Source: Lacisediminimonas profundi (GTDB taxonomy: Bacteria; Pseudomonadota; Gammaproteobacteria; Burkholderiales; Burkholderiaceae_D). From it: a stretch of DNA of 64,000 nucleotides. The notes below the pieces were generated by a model that made no database searches, was not told the DNA's origin, and saw nothing but the letters and a program-made list of their open reading frames with translations. Positions 1-9,516 of the stretch are shown here, piece after piece. Made by a program: the position numbers and the translations under genes. The stretch lies in contig NZ_VTTH01000001.1 in NCBI RefSeq assembly GCF_008831265.1, positions 124,001 through 188,000 of the forward strand, given 5' to 3'. Each line of letters starts with the position of its first letter. The stretch's first letter is position 1.

Positions 1-3000
1 GAGCCGTCCAGCACCGCGCACCTGACCACGCTGCGCCGCTCCTTCCACACGCTCAAGGGCAGTGGCCGCATGGTCGGCCTGAGCGCATTCGGCGATGCGG
101 CGTGGAGCATCGAGCAAGTATTGAACCTGCGGCTGGCGGATGCGGCACCCGCCACTGCCCCCTTGACAGGCTTGCTGCATGCCGCCACGACGGTACTCGG
201 GCGTTGGGTTTCCGACCTGCGCACCAGTGGCACATCGGGCTGCACGCCGGATGCGCTGGTGGCGGCTGCACAGCGCGTGAAAGACGGCGCCGATTTCCAC
301 ATGGACGCCGAAGTACAGATACTTGATGCTGCTGCAGTCGACGCGCCGCCGATTGCCGCCGACCTGCCCGGGCTTGCGTCCGGGGGGCATGCCTTCACGC
401 TCACCGTCGATGAAGAGATCGTCGCCTCCATGCCATCCGCCGATAGCCTGGATGAGTGGGCGGAGCAAGACGATCGGGTGGCGGTCGCCGAAGATGGCAT
501 TTCCTTGACCTTCGACATCGGACTGGACAGTCCTGATGCCAGCGGTGAGCGCGCGCTCCCGGTCATTGGCGAGGGCGATGGCGAACTTGCCACCGATTTC
601 CCGGAGCTCGATGTCGATGCCGACTTGCCGGTCGAGACCGCGCAGACCGGGTTCGATGCGTCGTTCGAACTGTCCGTCGACGAGCCATTGTCCGTAACTC
701 CGGGCAATGCGAATTTTGGCGCGAATTCTGGTGATGAGCTGCCGGTGTCCGCGCACGGTCAGTCCAGCGATGACGTCGCTGGGGACGAGGCTGACGAGGC
801 TGGCGAGGACCTGCTTCCGGCGTTCGAGGCCAGCCAGGTAATTGAAGCGGACTTCGAACCTGTCGCGCCCTTCGCGGCAGCACCGGTTGCGCAGGAAAAC
901 ATTGCGCGTGTCATCGACCTGGCAGCGGCGCGGCCTGTCGAGCGCCGCATTGACGACAACATCAAGCGCATTGGCACGCTGGAAATCAGCCTGCCGCTGT
1001 ACAACATCTATCTGGCCGAGACAGACGATCTGGTGCGGCTGCTGTCGCATGATTTCGCCGAATGGCGGCACGAGCCCGAGCGGCCGGTCCATACGACTTC
1101 GGTGCATGCGGCGCACTCGCTGGCGGGCAGTTCCGCCACGGTCGGTTTCATGGCCGTGCACGAAATTGCACACGCGCTGGAAATGATCCTGCAATCCCTG
1201 GCGCGCCGTCCGGTCCAGTTGCTGGGATCGGATTTCATGCTGATGCAGCAGTCGGTCGAGCGGATCCGGAGCATGCTGTCCACTTTCGCGCTGGGCGACC
1301 TGCCCGCTGACGAGCCGTCGCTGGTACAGGCGCTGGAAGGCCGGCTGGCGGACATCGGGCTGCGGCCTGGAATTGGCGATGAAGCTGCCGACGCGACCGA
1401 TGCTGATGCGACCGATGTTGCAGGCACGGCCGATCCGGCAGCGACGGCAGATGCGCCCGGGCCGGCAGGCGTGGCCCCCGCACCCGCCTTGCCCGCGCAT
1501 GCGGAACCCGAACCATCGAAGCCGGCCACCGGCGGCTTGCCGGCAGAGTTGCTGCAAAACGACGAACTCGACCCGGACCTGCTACCGATCTTCCTGGAGG
1601 AAGGTCGCGACATGTTGCCGCAGATTGGCCGTGAACTGCGAGCGTGGCAAGCCTCCCTGGCGGATACCGGCCATCCTGCGGCGCTGCTGCGACTGCTGCA
1701 TACGATCAAGGGAAGTGCGCGCATGGCCGGGGCAATGACCTTCGGCCAGCACATGCATGAAATGGAAAGCCGCATCGAGCATATCTGCGGCCTGGGCGCG
1801 CCGACGCGCGATGCGATCGACGATTTGCTTAACCGGCTCGACCTGGCACTGTTCATGTTCGATCGCCTGCAGAATCCGCAGGCCGCAGCATCGGACGTCG
1901 TCACCGGCACGCCGTCGGCGGAGTCCGGTGCAGCGCTGGCTGCGAACCAGCTCGCTGTTTCACAGGGGTCCGGCACGAGCGCGGTCGCCGCATCGCAGGC
2001 ACTGGGCGTGCGCGCCGGCGCAGCCGCCGCAGCGGCAATGTCACCGGTGCCCCTGGTTCGTGTTCGCGCCGACGTGCTCGACCGCTTGGTCAACCAGGCG
2101 GGTGAAGTGTCGATTGCCCGTTCCCGGGCGGAAACCGAAGTGGGCGGCTTGCGCCAGTCGCTGGTGGACCTGACCGAGAACGTGTCGCGCTTGCGCACGC
2201 AATTGCGCGAGATCGAGATCCAGGCCGAATCGCAGATGATGTCGCAGATGGCGTCGTCGACCGAGCGCGAATTCGATCCGCTTGAGTTCGATCGTTTCAC
2301 CCGGCTGCAGGAACTGACCCGGATGATGGCGGAAAGCGTTAACGACGTGGGCTCGCTGCAGGGCACGCTGTCGCGTACGCTGGACAACACCGACGCCGCG
2401 CTGATCAGCCAGGCGCGCTTGACGCGCGAACTGCAGCAGGACCTGATGCGGGTGCGCATGGTGCAATTCTCCAGCATCTCGGAGCGCCTGTACCGCGTCA
2501 CGCGCCAGGTTGCGAAGGAAGTCGACAAGCGCGTCAACCTGGACCTGCGCGGCGGCACGGTGGAGGTCGACCGCGGGGTGCTGGAAAAAATGGCCGGTCC
2601 GTTCGAGCACCTGCTGCGCAATGCCATCGTGCACGGCATCGAATCGCGCGCCGACCGGGCTGCTGCCGGAAAGAACGAGATCGGCGAAATCCACATCGAA
2701 GTACGGCAGGAAGGCAACGAGGTCGTGATCCAGTTCGCCGATGACGGCAGTGGACTCGACCTGGAGCGCATCCGCAGCAAGGCGCAGTCGGTCGGGCTGC
2801 TGGATGCCGACGCGCAACCGGCCGAGGCCGAATTGCGCGACCTGATTTTCCATCCGGGCTTCACCACGGCTTCCGAAGTGACGGCCCTGGCCGGGCGCGG
2901 CGTCGGCATGGACGTGGTGCGTTCAGAGGCGGCATCGCTGGGTGGCAGGATTGAAATCCAGAGCGATGCGGGGCAGGGTGCGCGCTTCCTGATCCGGCTG

Positions 3001-3921
3001 CCGCTGACCCTCGCCGTCACGCAGGTGGTGTTGCTGGCGGCTGGCGGCAAGACATTCGCCGTGCCCTCGGTACTGGTCGAGCAGGTGCAGCAGCTCAAGT
3101 CCGGTCCACTGGCCGCCGCCTACAACGAAGGCGGGGTGATGTGGCAGAACCGTCGCGTGCCCCTGCATTACCTGTCTTCACTGCTGGGCGATACTGGCAG
3201 CGTGCCGGTATCGCAGCAGTATTGCCCGGTGGTCATCCTGCACAGTGGCAATGAACGGGTGGCGATCCACGTCGATGAAGTGATAGGCAACCGCGAGGTT
3301 GTGGTCAAGAACATCGGTCCGCAATTGTCGCGCCTGGTCGGCATAGCCGGCGCGACCGTGCTCGGTACCGGCGATATCGTGCTGATCCTGAATCCGGTGC
3401 CGCTGGCCCAGCGCGCCGCTTCCACTCTGCTGCGCGCGCCGCGGATCACGGCTTCCGACGCACCGGACGACATGGGTGCGGTGGCCGAGATTGGCGCGCC
3501 GGCCGAGCTTGGCAGCGAGCCGGTGCAGGGTTTGCGGTCCCAGTCGATCGTGATGGTGGTCGACGATTCACTGACCGTGCGCCGCGTCACGCAACGCCTG
3601 CTCACCCGCGAGGGTTATCAGGTGGTGTTGGCCAAGGATGGCATTGACGCGCTCGAACAGTTGCAGTCGATCACGCCCGACGTCATGCTGCTGGACATCG
3701 AAATGCCGCGGATGGATGGTTTCGACCTAGCCCGCAACGTTCGCAGCGATGAACGCACGCGAGCGATACCGATCATCATGATCACCTCGCGCACTGCGGC
3801 CAAGCACCGCAATTACGCGATGGAGTTGGGGGTCAACGAATACCTGGGCAAGCCGTATCAGGAGAGCGAGTTGCTGGGCCTGGTCAAGGGCTTCGTGGGG
3901 CGCGAAGTGGTGGCGGGATAG
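1..3921 (+). CDS. chpA: Hybrid chemotaxis histidine kinase of the type IV pilus system (ChpA/PilL type), 5'-truncated
   Basis: The reading frame is open from base 1, so the N-terminus lies outside the window; 1306 residues are present. Visible domains in order: a cut Hpt domain (HTLKGSGRM, phospho-acceptor His at residue 16), a second Hpt-like domain (AAHSLAGSS, His 372), a third Hpt (LLHTIKGSARMAG, His 567), a CheA dimerisation and HATPase domain (HLLRNAIVHGIE at 870-881, then DDGSGL and GRGVGMD), a CheW-like domain, and a C-terminal receiver (VDDS at 1187, Asp 1232 in LLDIEMP, Lys 1284). Several Hpt domains with a fused receiver are typical of ChpA/PilL, which relays surface or chemical signals to PilG/PilH to control twitching. 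Long Ala/Asp/Thr-rich linkers separate the domains. The rest of the pil-chp cluster is probably upstream. Confidence 0.9.
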   Translation, partial: EPSSTAHLTTLRRSFHTLKGSGRMVGLSAFGDAAWSIEQVLNLRLADAAPATAPLTGLLHAATTVLGRWVSDLRTSGTSGCTPDALVAAAQRVKDGADFHMDAEVQILDAAAVDAPPIAADLPGLASGGHAFTLTVDEEIVASMPSADSLDEWAEQDDRVAVAEDGISLTFDIGLDSPDASGERALPVIGEGDGELATDFPELDVDADLPVETAQTGFDASFELSVDEPLSVTPGNANFGANSGDELPVSAHGQSSDDVAGDEADEAGEDLLPAFEASQVIEADFEPVAPFAAAPVAQENIARVIDLAAARPVERRIDDNIKRIGTLEISLPLYNIYLAETDDLVRLLSHDFAEWRHEPERPVHTTSVHAAHSLAGSSATVGFMAVHEIAHALEMILQSLARRPVQLLGSDFMLMQQSVERIRSMLSTFALGDLPADEPSLVQALEGRLADIGLRPGIGDEAADATDADATDVAGTADPAATADAPGPAGVAPAPALPAHAEPEPSKPATGGLPAELLQNDELDPDLLPIFLEEGRDMLPQIGRELRAWQASLADTGHPAALLRLLHTIKGSARMAGAMTFGQHMHEMESRIEHICGLGAPTRDAIDDLLNRLDLALFMFDRLQNPQAAASDVVTGTPSAESGAALAANQLAVSQGSGTSAVAASQALGVRAGAAAAAAMSPVPLVRVRADVLDRLVNQAGEVSIARSRAETEVGGLRQSLVDLTENVSRLRTQLREIEIQAESQMMSQMASSTEREFDPLEFDRFTRLQELTRMMAESVNDVGSLQGTLSRTLDNTDAALISQARLTRELQQDLMRVRMVQFSSISERLYRVTRQVAKEVDKRVNLDLRGGTVEVDRGVLEKMAGPFEHLLRNAIVHGIESRADRAAAGKNEIGEIHIEVRQEGNEVVIQFADDGSGLDLERIRSKAQSVGLLDADAQPAEAELRDLIFHPGFTTASEVTALAGRGVGMDVVRSEAASLGGRIEIQSDAGQGARFLIRLPLTLAVTQVVLLAAGGKTFAVPSVLVEQVQQLKSGPLAAAYNEGGVMWQNRRVPLHYLSSLLGDTGSVPVSQQYCPVVILHSGNERVAIHVDEVIGNREVVVKNIGPQLSRLVGIAGATVLGTGDIVLILNPVPLAQRAASTLLRAPRITASDAPDDMGAVAEIGAPAELGSEPVQGLRSQSIVMVVDDSLTVRRVTQRLLTREGYQVVLAKDGIDALEQLQSITPDVMLLDIEMPRMDGFDLARNVRSDERTRAIPIIMITSRTAAKHRNYAMELGVNEYLGKPYQESELLGLVKGFVGREVVAG

Positions 3922-3930
3922 TTCTTGGGG

Positions 3931-3999
3931 CGGCGCACGCCAAGAACGCTCCCTCCCCTTGAAAGGGAGGGAGCCATAAAGTCGATCGGCCGTCGACGC
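3931..3999 (+). repeat. Dispersed intergenic hairpin element, copy 1
   Basis: This spacer between the convergent chpA and photolyase genes matches two other places in the window (41122-41189, and 56944-57011 reversed). Shared blocks are GCGCACGCC, a palindromic core (gctccctccc, short loop, gggagggagc), then GTCGATCGG and a GACGC end. The core can form a 10-bp stem. It looks like a REP- or MITE-like element or a transcription barrier; no coding potential is seen. Confidence 0.75.
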
Positions 4000-4017
4000 C
4001 TGACTATTTTCGAAGTG

Positions 4018-5526
4018 TCAAACTGGCGATTCGGGTGATGCCTTCTTCACCACCGAAAACCGCTCCAGCGTTCTCTTGCGCGCTTCATCATGTGCAACAA
4101 CAGGCCGCGGATAATTCACTCCCAGCCGCACTCCCGCATCGGCCAGCGACTCCGCCGGCGCCAGCCACGGCGCATGAATCTGCTTCGCCGAGAGCCGTCC
4201 CAGCACCGGCAAATATCGCCGTATGAATTTCCCTTCGGTATCGAACCGTTCCGACTGCGTCACCGGGTTGAATATGCGAAACCATGGCTGCGCGTCGCAG
4301 CCCGTCGATGCTGCCCACTGCCAGCCGCCATTGTTGGCAGCCAGGTCGTAGTCGTTCAAGCGCTCCGCGAAATAGTGCTCCCCGCGCCGCCAGTCTATGC
4401 CAAGGTCCTTGACCAGGAAACTGGCGGTCACCATCCGCAGCCGGTTGTGCATGTATCCGGTCTGGTTCAGTTGCAGCATGGCGGCGTCGACCAATGGATA
4501 GCCAGTCCGGCCCTCGCACCAGGCGGAAAAATCCTCATCTGCCTGGGTGCCGGCTTCCCATTCGACGCGGTCGAATTCGGGACGGAACGAGTGATCCACC
4601 ACATGCGGAAAATTGTGCAGGATCATGAAGTAGAAGTCGCGCCAGACCAGTTCCGACAGCCAGACGCGGGCGCCGTCCCCGCCTTCGCCTGATCGCATTG
4701 CGTCGAGCGCCATACGTACCAGGCCACGGATCGAAACCGTGCCGAAGCGCAGGTGCACCGAGAGATAGGATGGTCCCTTGATCGATGGATAGTCGCGGGT
4801 GGTGTCATAACGTGCCAGGCGCGGAAGGAAATCTTCGATCAGCTTCGAGCCGCCTGACATGCCGGTCGGAATGCCGAGCTGGCGCAGGTTGGTGCGCTCG
4901 AAGCCAAGGTCTTCAAGCGAGATCTGCGCGTCACCGGGGGGCGGCGCGGCCAAGGCCGATTGCGGGACATCGTGCATCCACGCACCCAGTGCGGGAATCT
5001 CGGCAGCCGGCACTGCCGCGTCGGGCAACAGTTTTTTAAGCCAGGCATTCTTGTAGGGCGTGAAGACGGCGTACGGGCGGCCGGATTGCGACAACAGCTC
5101 GTCTTTCTCGAAAATCACCTGGTCCTTGAAGCTGAGCATCTGGCGTCCCTGTGCGCGCAGTGCCTGCTCCACCGCCGCGTCACGGGCGACCGCCGCCGGC
5201 TCGTAGTCGCTGTTGACCAGCACGGCATCTACCCGTAAATCTTTGGCAAGTCGCGGGATCTCGTCCCTCGCCACGCTGTGCCGGACCAGCAAACCGCCGC
5301 CGCATGCCCGTAGCTCGGCGGCGAGTTCCTGCACGCTATCGAAAATGAATTCCACCCGCCGGTCGGCCCGCAATCCTCTTTCCAGCAAGGGGGCGAGGAT
5401 TTCACGGTCGAACACGAAAACACAGTACACGGCACGGCTGTTCTGCAGGGCGAAATGCAGGGCGGCATGGTCGAAATTGCGCAAGTCACGCCGGAACCAC
5501 ACCAGGCTAGTATCGAATCGGGGCAT
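4018..5526 (-). CDS. phrB: Deoxyribodipyrimidine photolyase
   Basis: This flavoprotein uses blue light to split cyclobutane pyrimidine dimers in DNA. The 502 residues match the usual bacterial class I length. The N-terminal antenna-binding alpha/beta domain begins with LVWFRRDLRNFDH (8-20). The C-terminal FAD/DNA-binding domain carries RTGYPLVDAAM (340-350), MHNRLRMVTASFL (359-371), WRRGEHYFAE, and NNGGWQWAASTGCDAQPWF (398-416), the family signature that includes conserved FAD- and lesion-contacting residues. It stands alone on the minus strand, convergent with chpA, and its 5' leader holds a short tandem repeat. A cryptochrome role is possible but the residues favour a repair photolyase. Confidence 0.93.
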   Translation of the reverse strand: MPRFDTSLVWFRRDLRNFDHAALHFALQNSRAVYCVFVFDREILAPLLERGLRADRRVEFIFDSVQELAAELRACGGGLLVRHSVARDEIPRLAKDLRVDAVLVNSDYEPAAVARDAAVEQALRAQGRQMLSFKDQVIFEKDELLSQSGRPYAVFTPYKNAWLKKLLPDAAVPAAEIPALGAWMHDVPQSALAAPPPGDAQISLEDLGFERTNLRQLGIPTGMSGGSKLIEDFLPRLARYDTTRDYPSIKGPSYLSVHLRFGTVSIRGLVRMALDAMRSGEGGDGARVWLSELVWRDFYFMILHNFPHVVDHSFRPEFDRVEWEAGTQADEDFSAWCEGRTGYPLVDAAMLQLNQTGYMHNRLRMVTASFLVKDLGIDWRRGEHYFAERLNDYDLAANNGGWQWAASTGCDAQPWFRIFNPVTQSERFDTEGKFIRRYLPVLGRLSAKQIHAPWLAPAESLADAGVRLGVNYPRPVVAHDEARKRTLERFSVVKKASPESPV

Positions 5527-5569
5527 TGTAGGAATCAGGAGATATCAGGACAGATCGGCAGAAATCGGG

Positions 5570-5609
5570 AGGAATCGTAAGGAATAGCAAGGAATCGCAA
5601 GGAATCGGC
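5570..5609. repeat. 10-bp tandem repeat, four copies
   Basis: Four near-identical decamers (aggaatcgta, aggaatagca, aggaatcgca, aggaatcggc) lie 44 bases upstream of the photolyase start, in the spacer shared with the divergent yqgE. Looser GGAATC-like words precede them. A change in copy number would alter the photolyase leader length. Confidence 0.75.
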
Positions 5610-5699
5610 ATAGAAGGCCGGATGCAGGGCGGATTGGCGCACATCATACAGCCAGCCCGGCGCTGATGATCTGACAAGCAAAGCTGATAAAATCTGGCC

Positions 5700-6335
5700 A
5701 TGCCCTCGCCGAAGACCAGCAACACCGAACCCGCATCCGGCGCCCGCGCCGGGCAGGAACCATCCGACGGACTGCAACTTGCAGACCATTTCCTGATCGC
5801 CATGCCGTCCATGCTCGATCCCATGTTTGGCGGCACTGTCGTCTACATGTGCGAGCATAATGCCGAAGGCGCACTCGGCGTGATCATCAACAAGCCCACC
5901 GACATGACCATGAGTGTCCTGTTCGAGCGGCTTGAACTGACTCTCGAAATACAGGCGAACCGGGTGGGCGTTGGCGAGCGGCCGGTGCTGTTTGGCGGTC
6001 CGGTCCAGGTCGAGCGCGGTTTCGTGCTGCATGCGCCCTTCGGCACGTATTCGTCGACCCTGGCCGTGACCGAACAGGTCGTCCTGACAACGTCGAAGGA
6101 CGTGCTGGAAGCGGTTGCCGCGGGAGCCGGCCCGGAGCGGCTGGTCGTCGCGCTCGGTTGCGCTGGCTGGAGCGCCGGCCAGCTGGAAGAAGAAATCTTG
6201 CGCAACGGCTGGCTCACTGTCCGCGCCGATCCCGCGATCATCTTCGACCTGCCGATTGAAGAACGCTTCGTCGCGGCGCTGAAATTGCTCGGCATTGACC
6301 CGTACATGCTCAGCGCTCAGGCTGGGCACGCCTGA
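5700..6335 (+). CDS. yqgE: YqgE/AlgH family protein (DUF179)
   Basis: A 211-residue protein of the YqgE/AlgH family, whose biochemical role is not settled. The family core is visible: LADHFLIAMPSMLDPMFGG, then VVYMCEHNAEGALGVIINKPTD, a FGGPVQVERGFVLH block, and LGCAGWSAGQLEEEI. The N-terminal 20 residues are Pro/Ser/Ala-rich and poorly conserved-looking. It opens a co-directional run yqgE-ruvX-pyrR-pyrB-pyrX, the order seen in many beta- and gammaproteobacteria. Its 3' end may overlap the ruvX frame. Confidence 0.9.
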   Translation: MPSPKTSNTEPASGARAGQEPSDGLQLADHFLIAMPSMLDPMFGGTVVYMCEHNAEGALGVIINKPTDMTMSVLFERLELTLEIQANRVGVGERPVLFGGPVQVERGFVLHAPFGTYSSTLAVTEQVVLTTSKDVLEAVAAGAGPERLVVALGCAGWSAGQLEEEILRNGWLTVRADPAIIFDLPIEERFVAALKLLGIDPYMLSAQAGHA

Positions 6336-6363
6336 GCGCCGGGCCCATGCTGAACTGTTCGCA

Positions 6364-6753
6364 TTGAAAACCTGTCTTGCCTTCGATTTCGGCCTGAAGC
6401 GCATCGGCGTGGCGGTTGGCAACACCGGGACGCGCGTGGCGCAGCCGCTGGCCGTCATTGACGAAGCGACAAATGAAGGAAAATTCAGCGCGATCGCAGG
6501 GCTGGTCCAGGACTGGCAGCCGGCGCTCTGCGTGGTGGGCTTGCCGCGTCATCCCGATGGCGCTGAGCACGAGATGACGATAAGATGCCGACGCTTCGCG
6601 AATCAATTGCATGGCCGGTTCGGCGTCGAAACCGTTCTGGTGGACGAGCGATTTTCCTCCGCAGTGCTGCCGCAGCGGCGGGGCGAGCGGATCGATGCGC
6701 AGGCCGCCGCAGTGATCCTGCAACAATACTTTGACGAAAATGCCCAATCTTGA
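6364..6753 (+). CDS. ruvX: Putative pre-16S rRNA nuclease / Holliday junction resolvase-like protein YqgF (RuvX)
   Basis: An RNase H-fold nuclease family protein; the role proposed for the family is trimming of the 16S rRNA 5' end. Seen: LAFDFGLKRIGVAVGN with the first catalytic Asp, a VVGLPRHPDG block, and VDERFSS with a second acidic site, ending [10 protein letters not shown]. The frame is open from an ATG at 6295, which would overlap yqgE by 41 bases and add about 23 residues unlike the family. The TTG at 6364 places MKTCLAFDFG at the expected N-terminus, so I prefer it. The 3' end overlaps pyrR. Confidence 0.88.
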   Translation: MKTCLAFDFGLKRIGVAVGNTGTRVAQPLAVIDEATNEGKFSAIAGLVQDWQPALCVVGLPRHPDGAEHEMTIRCRRFANQLHGRFGVETVLVDERFSSAVLPQRRGERIDAQAAAVILQQYFDENAQS

Positions 6754-7246
6754 TCTTGATGCCGAAGCCCTGTACCAGACCCTGGCGGGGCAGGTGCGGC
6801 AGGCGCTGTCCGCTGTCCAGAACCCGGCCATTGTCGGTATCTATTCCGGCGGCGCCTGGCTGGCCGAGCGGCTGGCGGCAGAACTGCAACTGACGGCCCG
6901 CCTGGGCTTCATCGACGTTTCTTTCTATCGCGACGATTTCGCCGAGAAGGGCCTGCATGCGCAGGTCAAGCCGAGCCAGATCGGCTTCGAGGTCGACGGC
7001 GCCAGCATCCTGCTGGTGGACGATGTGCTGTACACCGGCCGTACTACCCGTGCCGCGATCAATGAGCTGTTCGACTATGGCCGGCCCGAACGCATCATGC
7101 TGGCGGCGCTGGTTGACCGTGGCGGCCGCGAGTTGCCGATTGCGGCCGATTTCGTTTCCGCCACGGTGCAGCTGCCGCCCGGGCAATCCCTGGTCCTGCA
7201 GCGCGCAGATGATGGACGACTATCTTTCACCGTAGACCATGCATAA
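6740..7246 (+). CDS. pyrR: PyrR, pyr regulator / uracil phosphoribosyltransferase
   Basis: A phosphoribosyltransferase-fold protein of 168 residues from the ATG at 6740; an in-frame ATG at 6731 would add three residues. The PRPP loop [17 protein letters not shown] is intact. [12 protein letters not shown] near the N-terminus and [11 protein letters not shown] further on also fit PyrR. PyrR proteins bind uridine nucleotides and, in Gram-positive bacteria, attenuate pyr mRNA. In proteobacteria the gene sits with pyrB and pyrC' and its regulatory mode is less clear. It overlaps ruvX by 14 bases and pyrB by 8 bases, indicating one transcript. I did not find an obvious PyrR anti-antiterminator ahead of pyrB. 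Confidence 0.88.
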   Translation: MPNLDLDAEALYQTLAGQVRQALSAVQNPAIVGIYSGGAWLAERLAAELQLTARLGFIDVSFYRDDFAEKGLHAQVKPSQIGFEVDGASILLVDDVLYTGRTTRAAINELFDYGRPERIMLAALVDRGGRELPIAADFVSATVQLPPGQSLVLQRADDGRLSFTVDHA

Positions 7247-8198
7247 TCCGCAACTTAACAAGAACGGCGAGCTGCAGCACCTGCTCACCATCGAGGGGCT
7301 GCCCAGGGCAGTCGTCACCCAGATACTGGACACCGCATCGTCCTTCGTCAGCATCGGCGATCGCGAAGTCAAGAAAGTCCCGCTATTGCGCGGCAAGAGC
7401 GTGTTCAACCTGTTCTTCGAGAACTCCACGCGCACCCGCACCACTTTCGAAATCGCATCGAAACGCTTGTCGGCCGACGTCATCAACCTGAACATTTCGG
7501 CTTCCAGCGCTTCCAAGGGCGAGTCGCTTCTCGACACCATCGACAACCTGTCGGCCATGCATGCGGACATGTTTGTGGTGCGCCATGCGCAGTCCGGTGC
7601 GCCTTACCTGATTGCGCGGCACCTGTCGGAAACCAAGCAGTCCCATGTGCATGTGGTGAACGCTGGCGATGGCCGCCATGCCCACCCGACCCAGGGTCTG
7701 CTGGACATGTACACGATCCGGCACTACAAGAAAGACTTCAGCCAGTTGCGGGTGGCCATCGTTGGCGACATCCTGCACAGCCGGGTGGCGCGTTCCGACA
7801 TCCATGCGCTGACCACGCTGGGCGTGCCCGAGGTGCGGGCGATCGGGCCCCGCACGCTGCTGCCGGGCGGGCTGGAGCAGATGGGCGTGCGCGTATTCAC
7901 CAGCATGAACGAGGGCCTGAAGGACGTCGACGTCATCATCATGCTGCGCCTGCAAAATGAACGGATGAGCGGTGCGCTGCTGCCGTCGGCGCAGGAATTC
8001 TTCAAGAGCTACGGCCTGACGCCGGAGCGGCTGGCGCTGGCAAAGCCGGATGCGATCGTCATGCATCCGGGGCCGATGAACCGCGGCGTGGAGATCGATT
8101 CCGCGGTAGCCGACGGCGCGCAAGCCGTGATCCTTCCGCAGGTGACCTTCGGCATCGCGGTGCGCATGGCGGTAATGAGCATACTGGCAGGGAATTAA
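7239..8198 (+). CDS. pyrB: Aspartate carbamoyltransferase catalytic subunit
   Basis: It joins carbamoyl phosphate and aspartate to give carbamoyl aspartate, the committed step of pyrimidine synthesis. The protein has 319 residues. The carbamoyl-phosphate site [13 protein letters not shown] is complete, followed by [39 protein letters not shown] and [12 protein letters not shown], all family signatures. Translation is coupled to pyrR by overlap, and pyrX follows after 3 bases. In pseudomonads and relatives this kind of PyrB forms a dodecamer with an inactive dihydroorotase homologue, which fits the next gene. Confidence 0.95.
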   Translation: MHNPQLNKNGELQHLLTIEGLPRAVVTQILDTASSFVSIGDREVKKVPLLRGKSVFNLFFENSTRTRTTFEIASKRLSADVINLNISASSASKGESLLDTIDNLSAMHADMFVVRHAQSGAPYLIARHLSETKQSHVHVVNAGDGRHAHPTQGLLDMYTIRHYKKDFSQLRVAIVGDILHSRVARSDIHALTTLGVPEVRAIGPRTLLPGGLEQMGVRVFTSMNEGLKDVDVIIMLRLQNERMSGALLPSAQEFFKSYGLTPERLALAKPDAIVMHPGPMNRGVEIDSAVADGAQAVILPQVTFGIAVRMAVMSILAGN

Positions 8199-8201
8199 GC
8201 G

Positions 8202-9500
8202 ATGAAGCTTGAAATTATCAACGGCCGCCTGATCGACCCGGCAAACGGAATCGATGCCGAATCGGCCTTGTACATAGCAGACGGCAAGGTGGCCGGCGTC
8301 GGCCGCGCACCGGATGGCTTTCGCGCCGACACCACCATCGACGCCCGTGGCCTGGTGGTCGCGCCCGGACTGGTCGATCTTTCCGTACGCCTGCGTGAAC
8401 CCGGCTACGAATACAAGGCGACGCTGGAATCCGAACTGCGGGCGGCGGTGCAGGGCGGCGTGACCACCCTGGTATGTCCGCCGGACACCGATCCGGTGCT
8501 GGACGAGCCCGGCCTGGTCGAGATGCTGACCCACCGCGCCCGCCTGCTGAACCAGGCGCACGTCTATCCCCTGGGCGCACTCACGATGGGCCTCAAGGGC
8601 GAGGCATTGACCGAGATGGCGGAACTGACCGAGGCCGGCTGCATCGGCTTCTCCCAGGGCGACCAGGTCATTACCGACACCACGGTAACGCTGCGCGCGC
8701 TGCAATATGCCAATACCTTCGGCTACACCGTCTGGTTGCGCCCGCAGGATCCGCACCTGGGGCGCAACGGCGTTGCCCACAGTGGCGCGGTTGCTTCGCG
8801 CCTGGGCCTGGCTGGCGTGCCGGTGATGTCGGAAACGATTGCGCTGCACACGATATTCGAGCTGGTGCGTTCGACCAGCGCACGGGTGCACCTGTGCCGC
8901 ATCTCGTCGGCGGCGGGGATAGCACTGATCCGTGCGGCAAAGAAAGAAGGCCTGCCGGTCACTTGCGATGTCGGCGCCCACCACGTGCATCTGACCGACA
9001 TGGACATCGGCTTCTTCGATTCGAATGCACGGCTGCTGCCGCCGCTGCGCTCGCAACGCGACCGCGATGCGATCCGGGCCGGGCTGGCCGACGGCACCAT
9101 TGATGCAATCTGTTCCGACCATACTCCGGTGGACGATGATGAGAAGCTGATGCCCTTTGGCGAAGCATCCCCGGGCGCGACTGGTCTCGAACTGCTGCTG
9201 TCGCTGGCGCTGCGCTGGGCGGACGATAATCCGGCGCAGGGTTCGCGCACTGCGCTGGCGCAGGCAATCGCCAAGATCACGTCGGAGCCGGCGCGGGTGC
9301 TGGGCCTGGCGTCCGGCCAGCTGGCCCCCGGAAGCGATGCCGACATCTGCATCTTCGACCCGGCTGCGCGCTGGAAAGTGGTGCCGGCAGCGCTGGCCAG
9401 CCAGGGCAAGCACACGCCTTTCCTCGGGTATGAACTGCCCGGCCAGGTCTGGCAGACCCTGCTCGGCGGGAAGATTGTTTTCGACCGTTTTCCGCGTTGA
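8202..9500 (+). CDS. pyrX: Dihydroorotase-like protein, probably non-catalytic (PyrX/PyrC')
   Basis: A 432-residue amidohydrolase-fold protein related to type I dihydroorotase. Active enzymes have a D-x-H-x-H metal motif after the first strand. Here residues 59-63 read DLSVR, so both histidines are missing (Ser 61, Arg 63). Later ligand regions are better kept: GAHHVHLTD and ICSDHTPVDDDEK. Known pseudo-dihydroorotases are needed for assembly or stability of the PyrB partner rather than catalysis, and the 3-base spacing after pyrB supports that role. A real pyrC should exist elsewhere in the genome. Confidence 0.9.
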   Translation: MKLEIINGRLIDPANGIDAESALYIADGKVAGVGRAPDGFRADTTIDARGLVVAPGLVDLSVRLREPGYEYKATLESELRAAVQGGVTTLVCPPDTDPVLDEPGLVEMLTHRARLLNQAHVYPLGALTMGLKGEALTEMAELTEAGCIGFSQGDQVITDTTVTLRALQYANTFGYTVWLRPQDPHLGRNGVAHSGAVASRLGLAGVPVMSETIALHTIFELVRSTSARVHLCRISSAAGIALIRAAKKEGLPVTCDVGAHHVHLTDMDIGFFDSNARLLPPLRSQRDRDAIRAGLADGTIDAICSDHTPVDDDEKLMPFGEASPGATGLELLLSLALRWADDNPAQGSRTALAQAIAKITSEPARVLGLASGQLAPGSDADICIFDPAARWKVVPAALASQGKHTPFLGYELPGQVWQTLLGGKIVFDRFPR

Positions 9501-9516
9501 CCGGCGCTGAACCGCG

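Noticed and set aside
1008-3098. A 696-codon open frame on the minus strand, antisense to chpA
   Set aside because: It is the complement of a high-GC gene; the translation is Ser/Arg/Cys-rich without domain signatures, while the plus strand has full CheA motifs.
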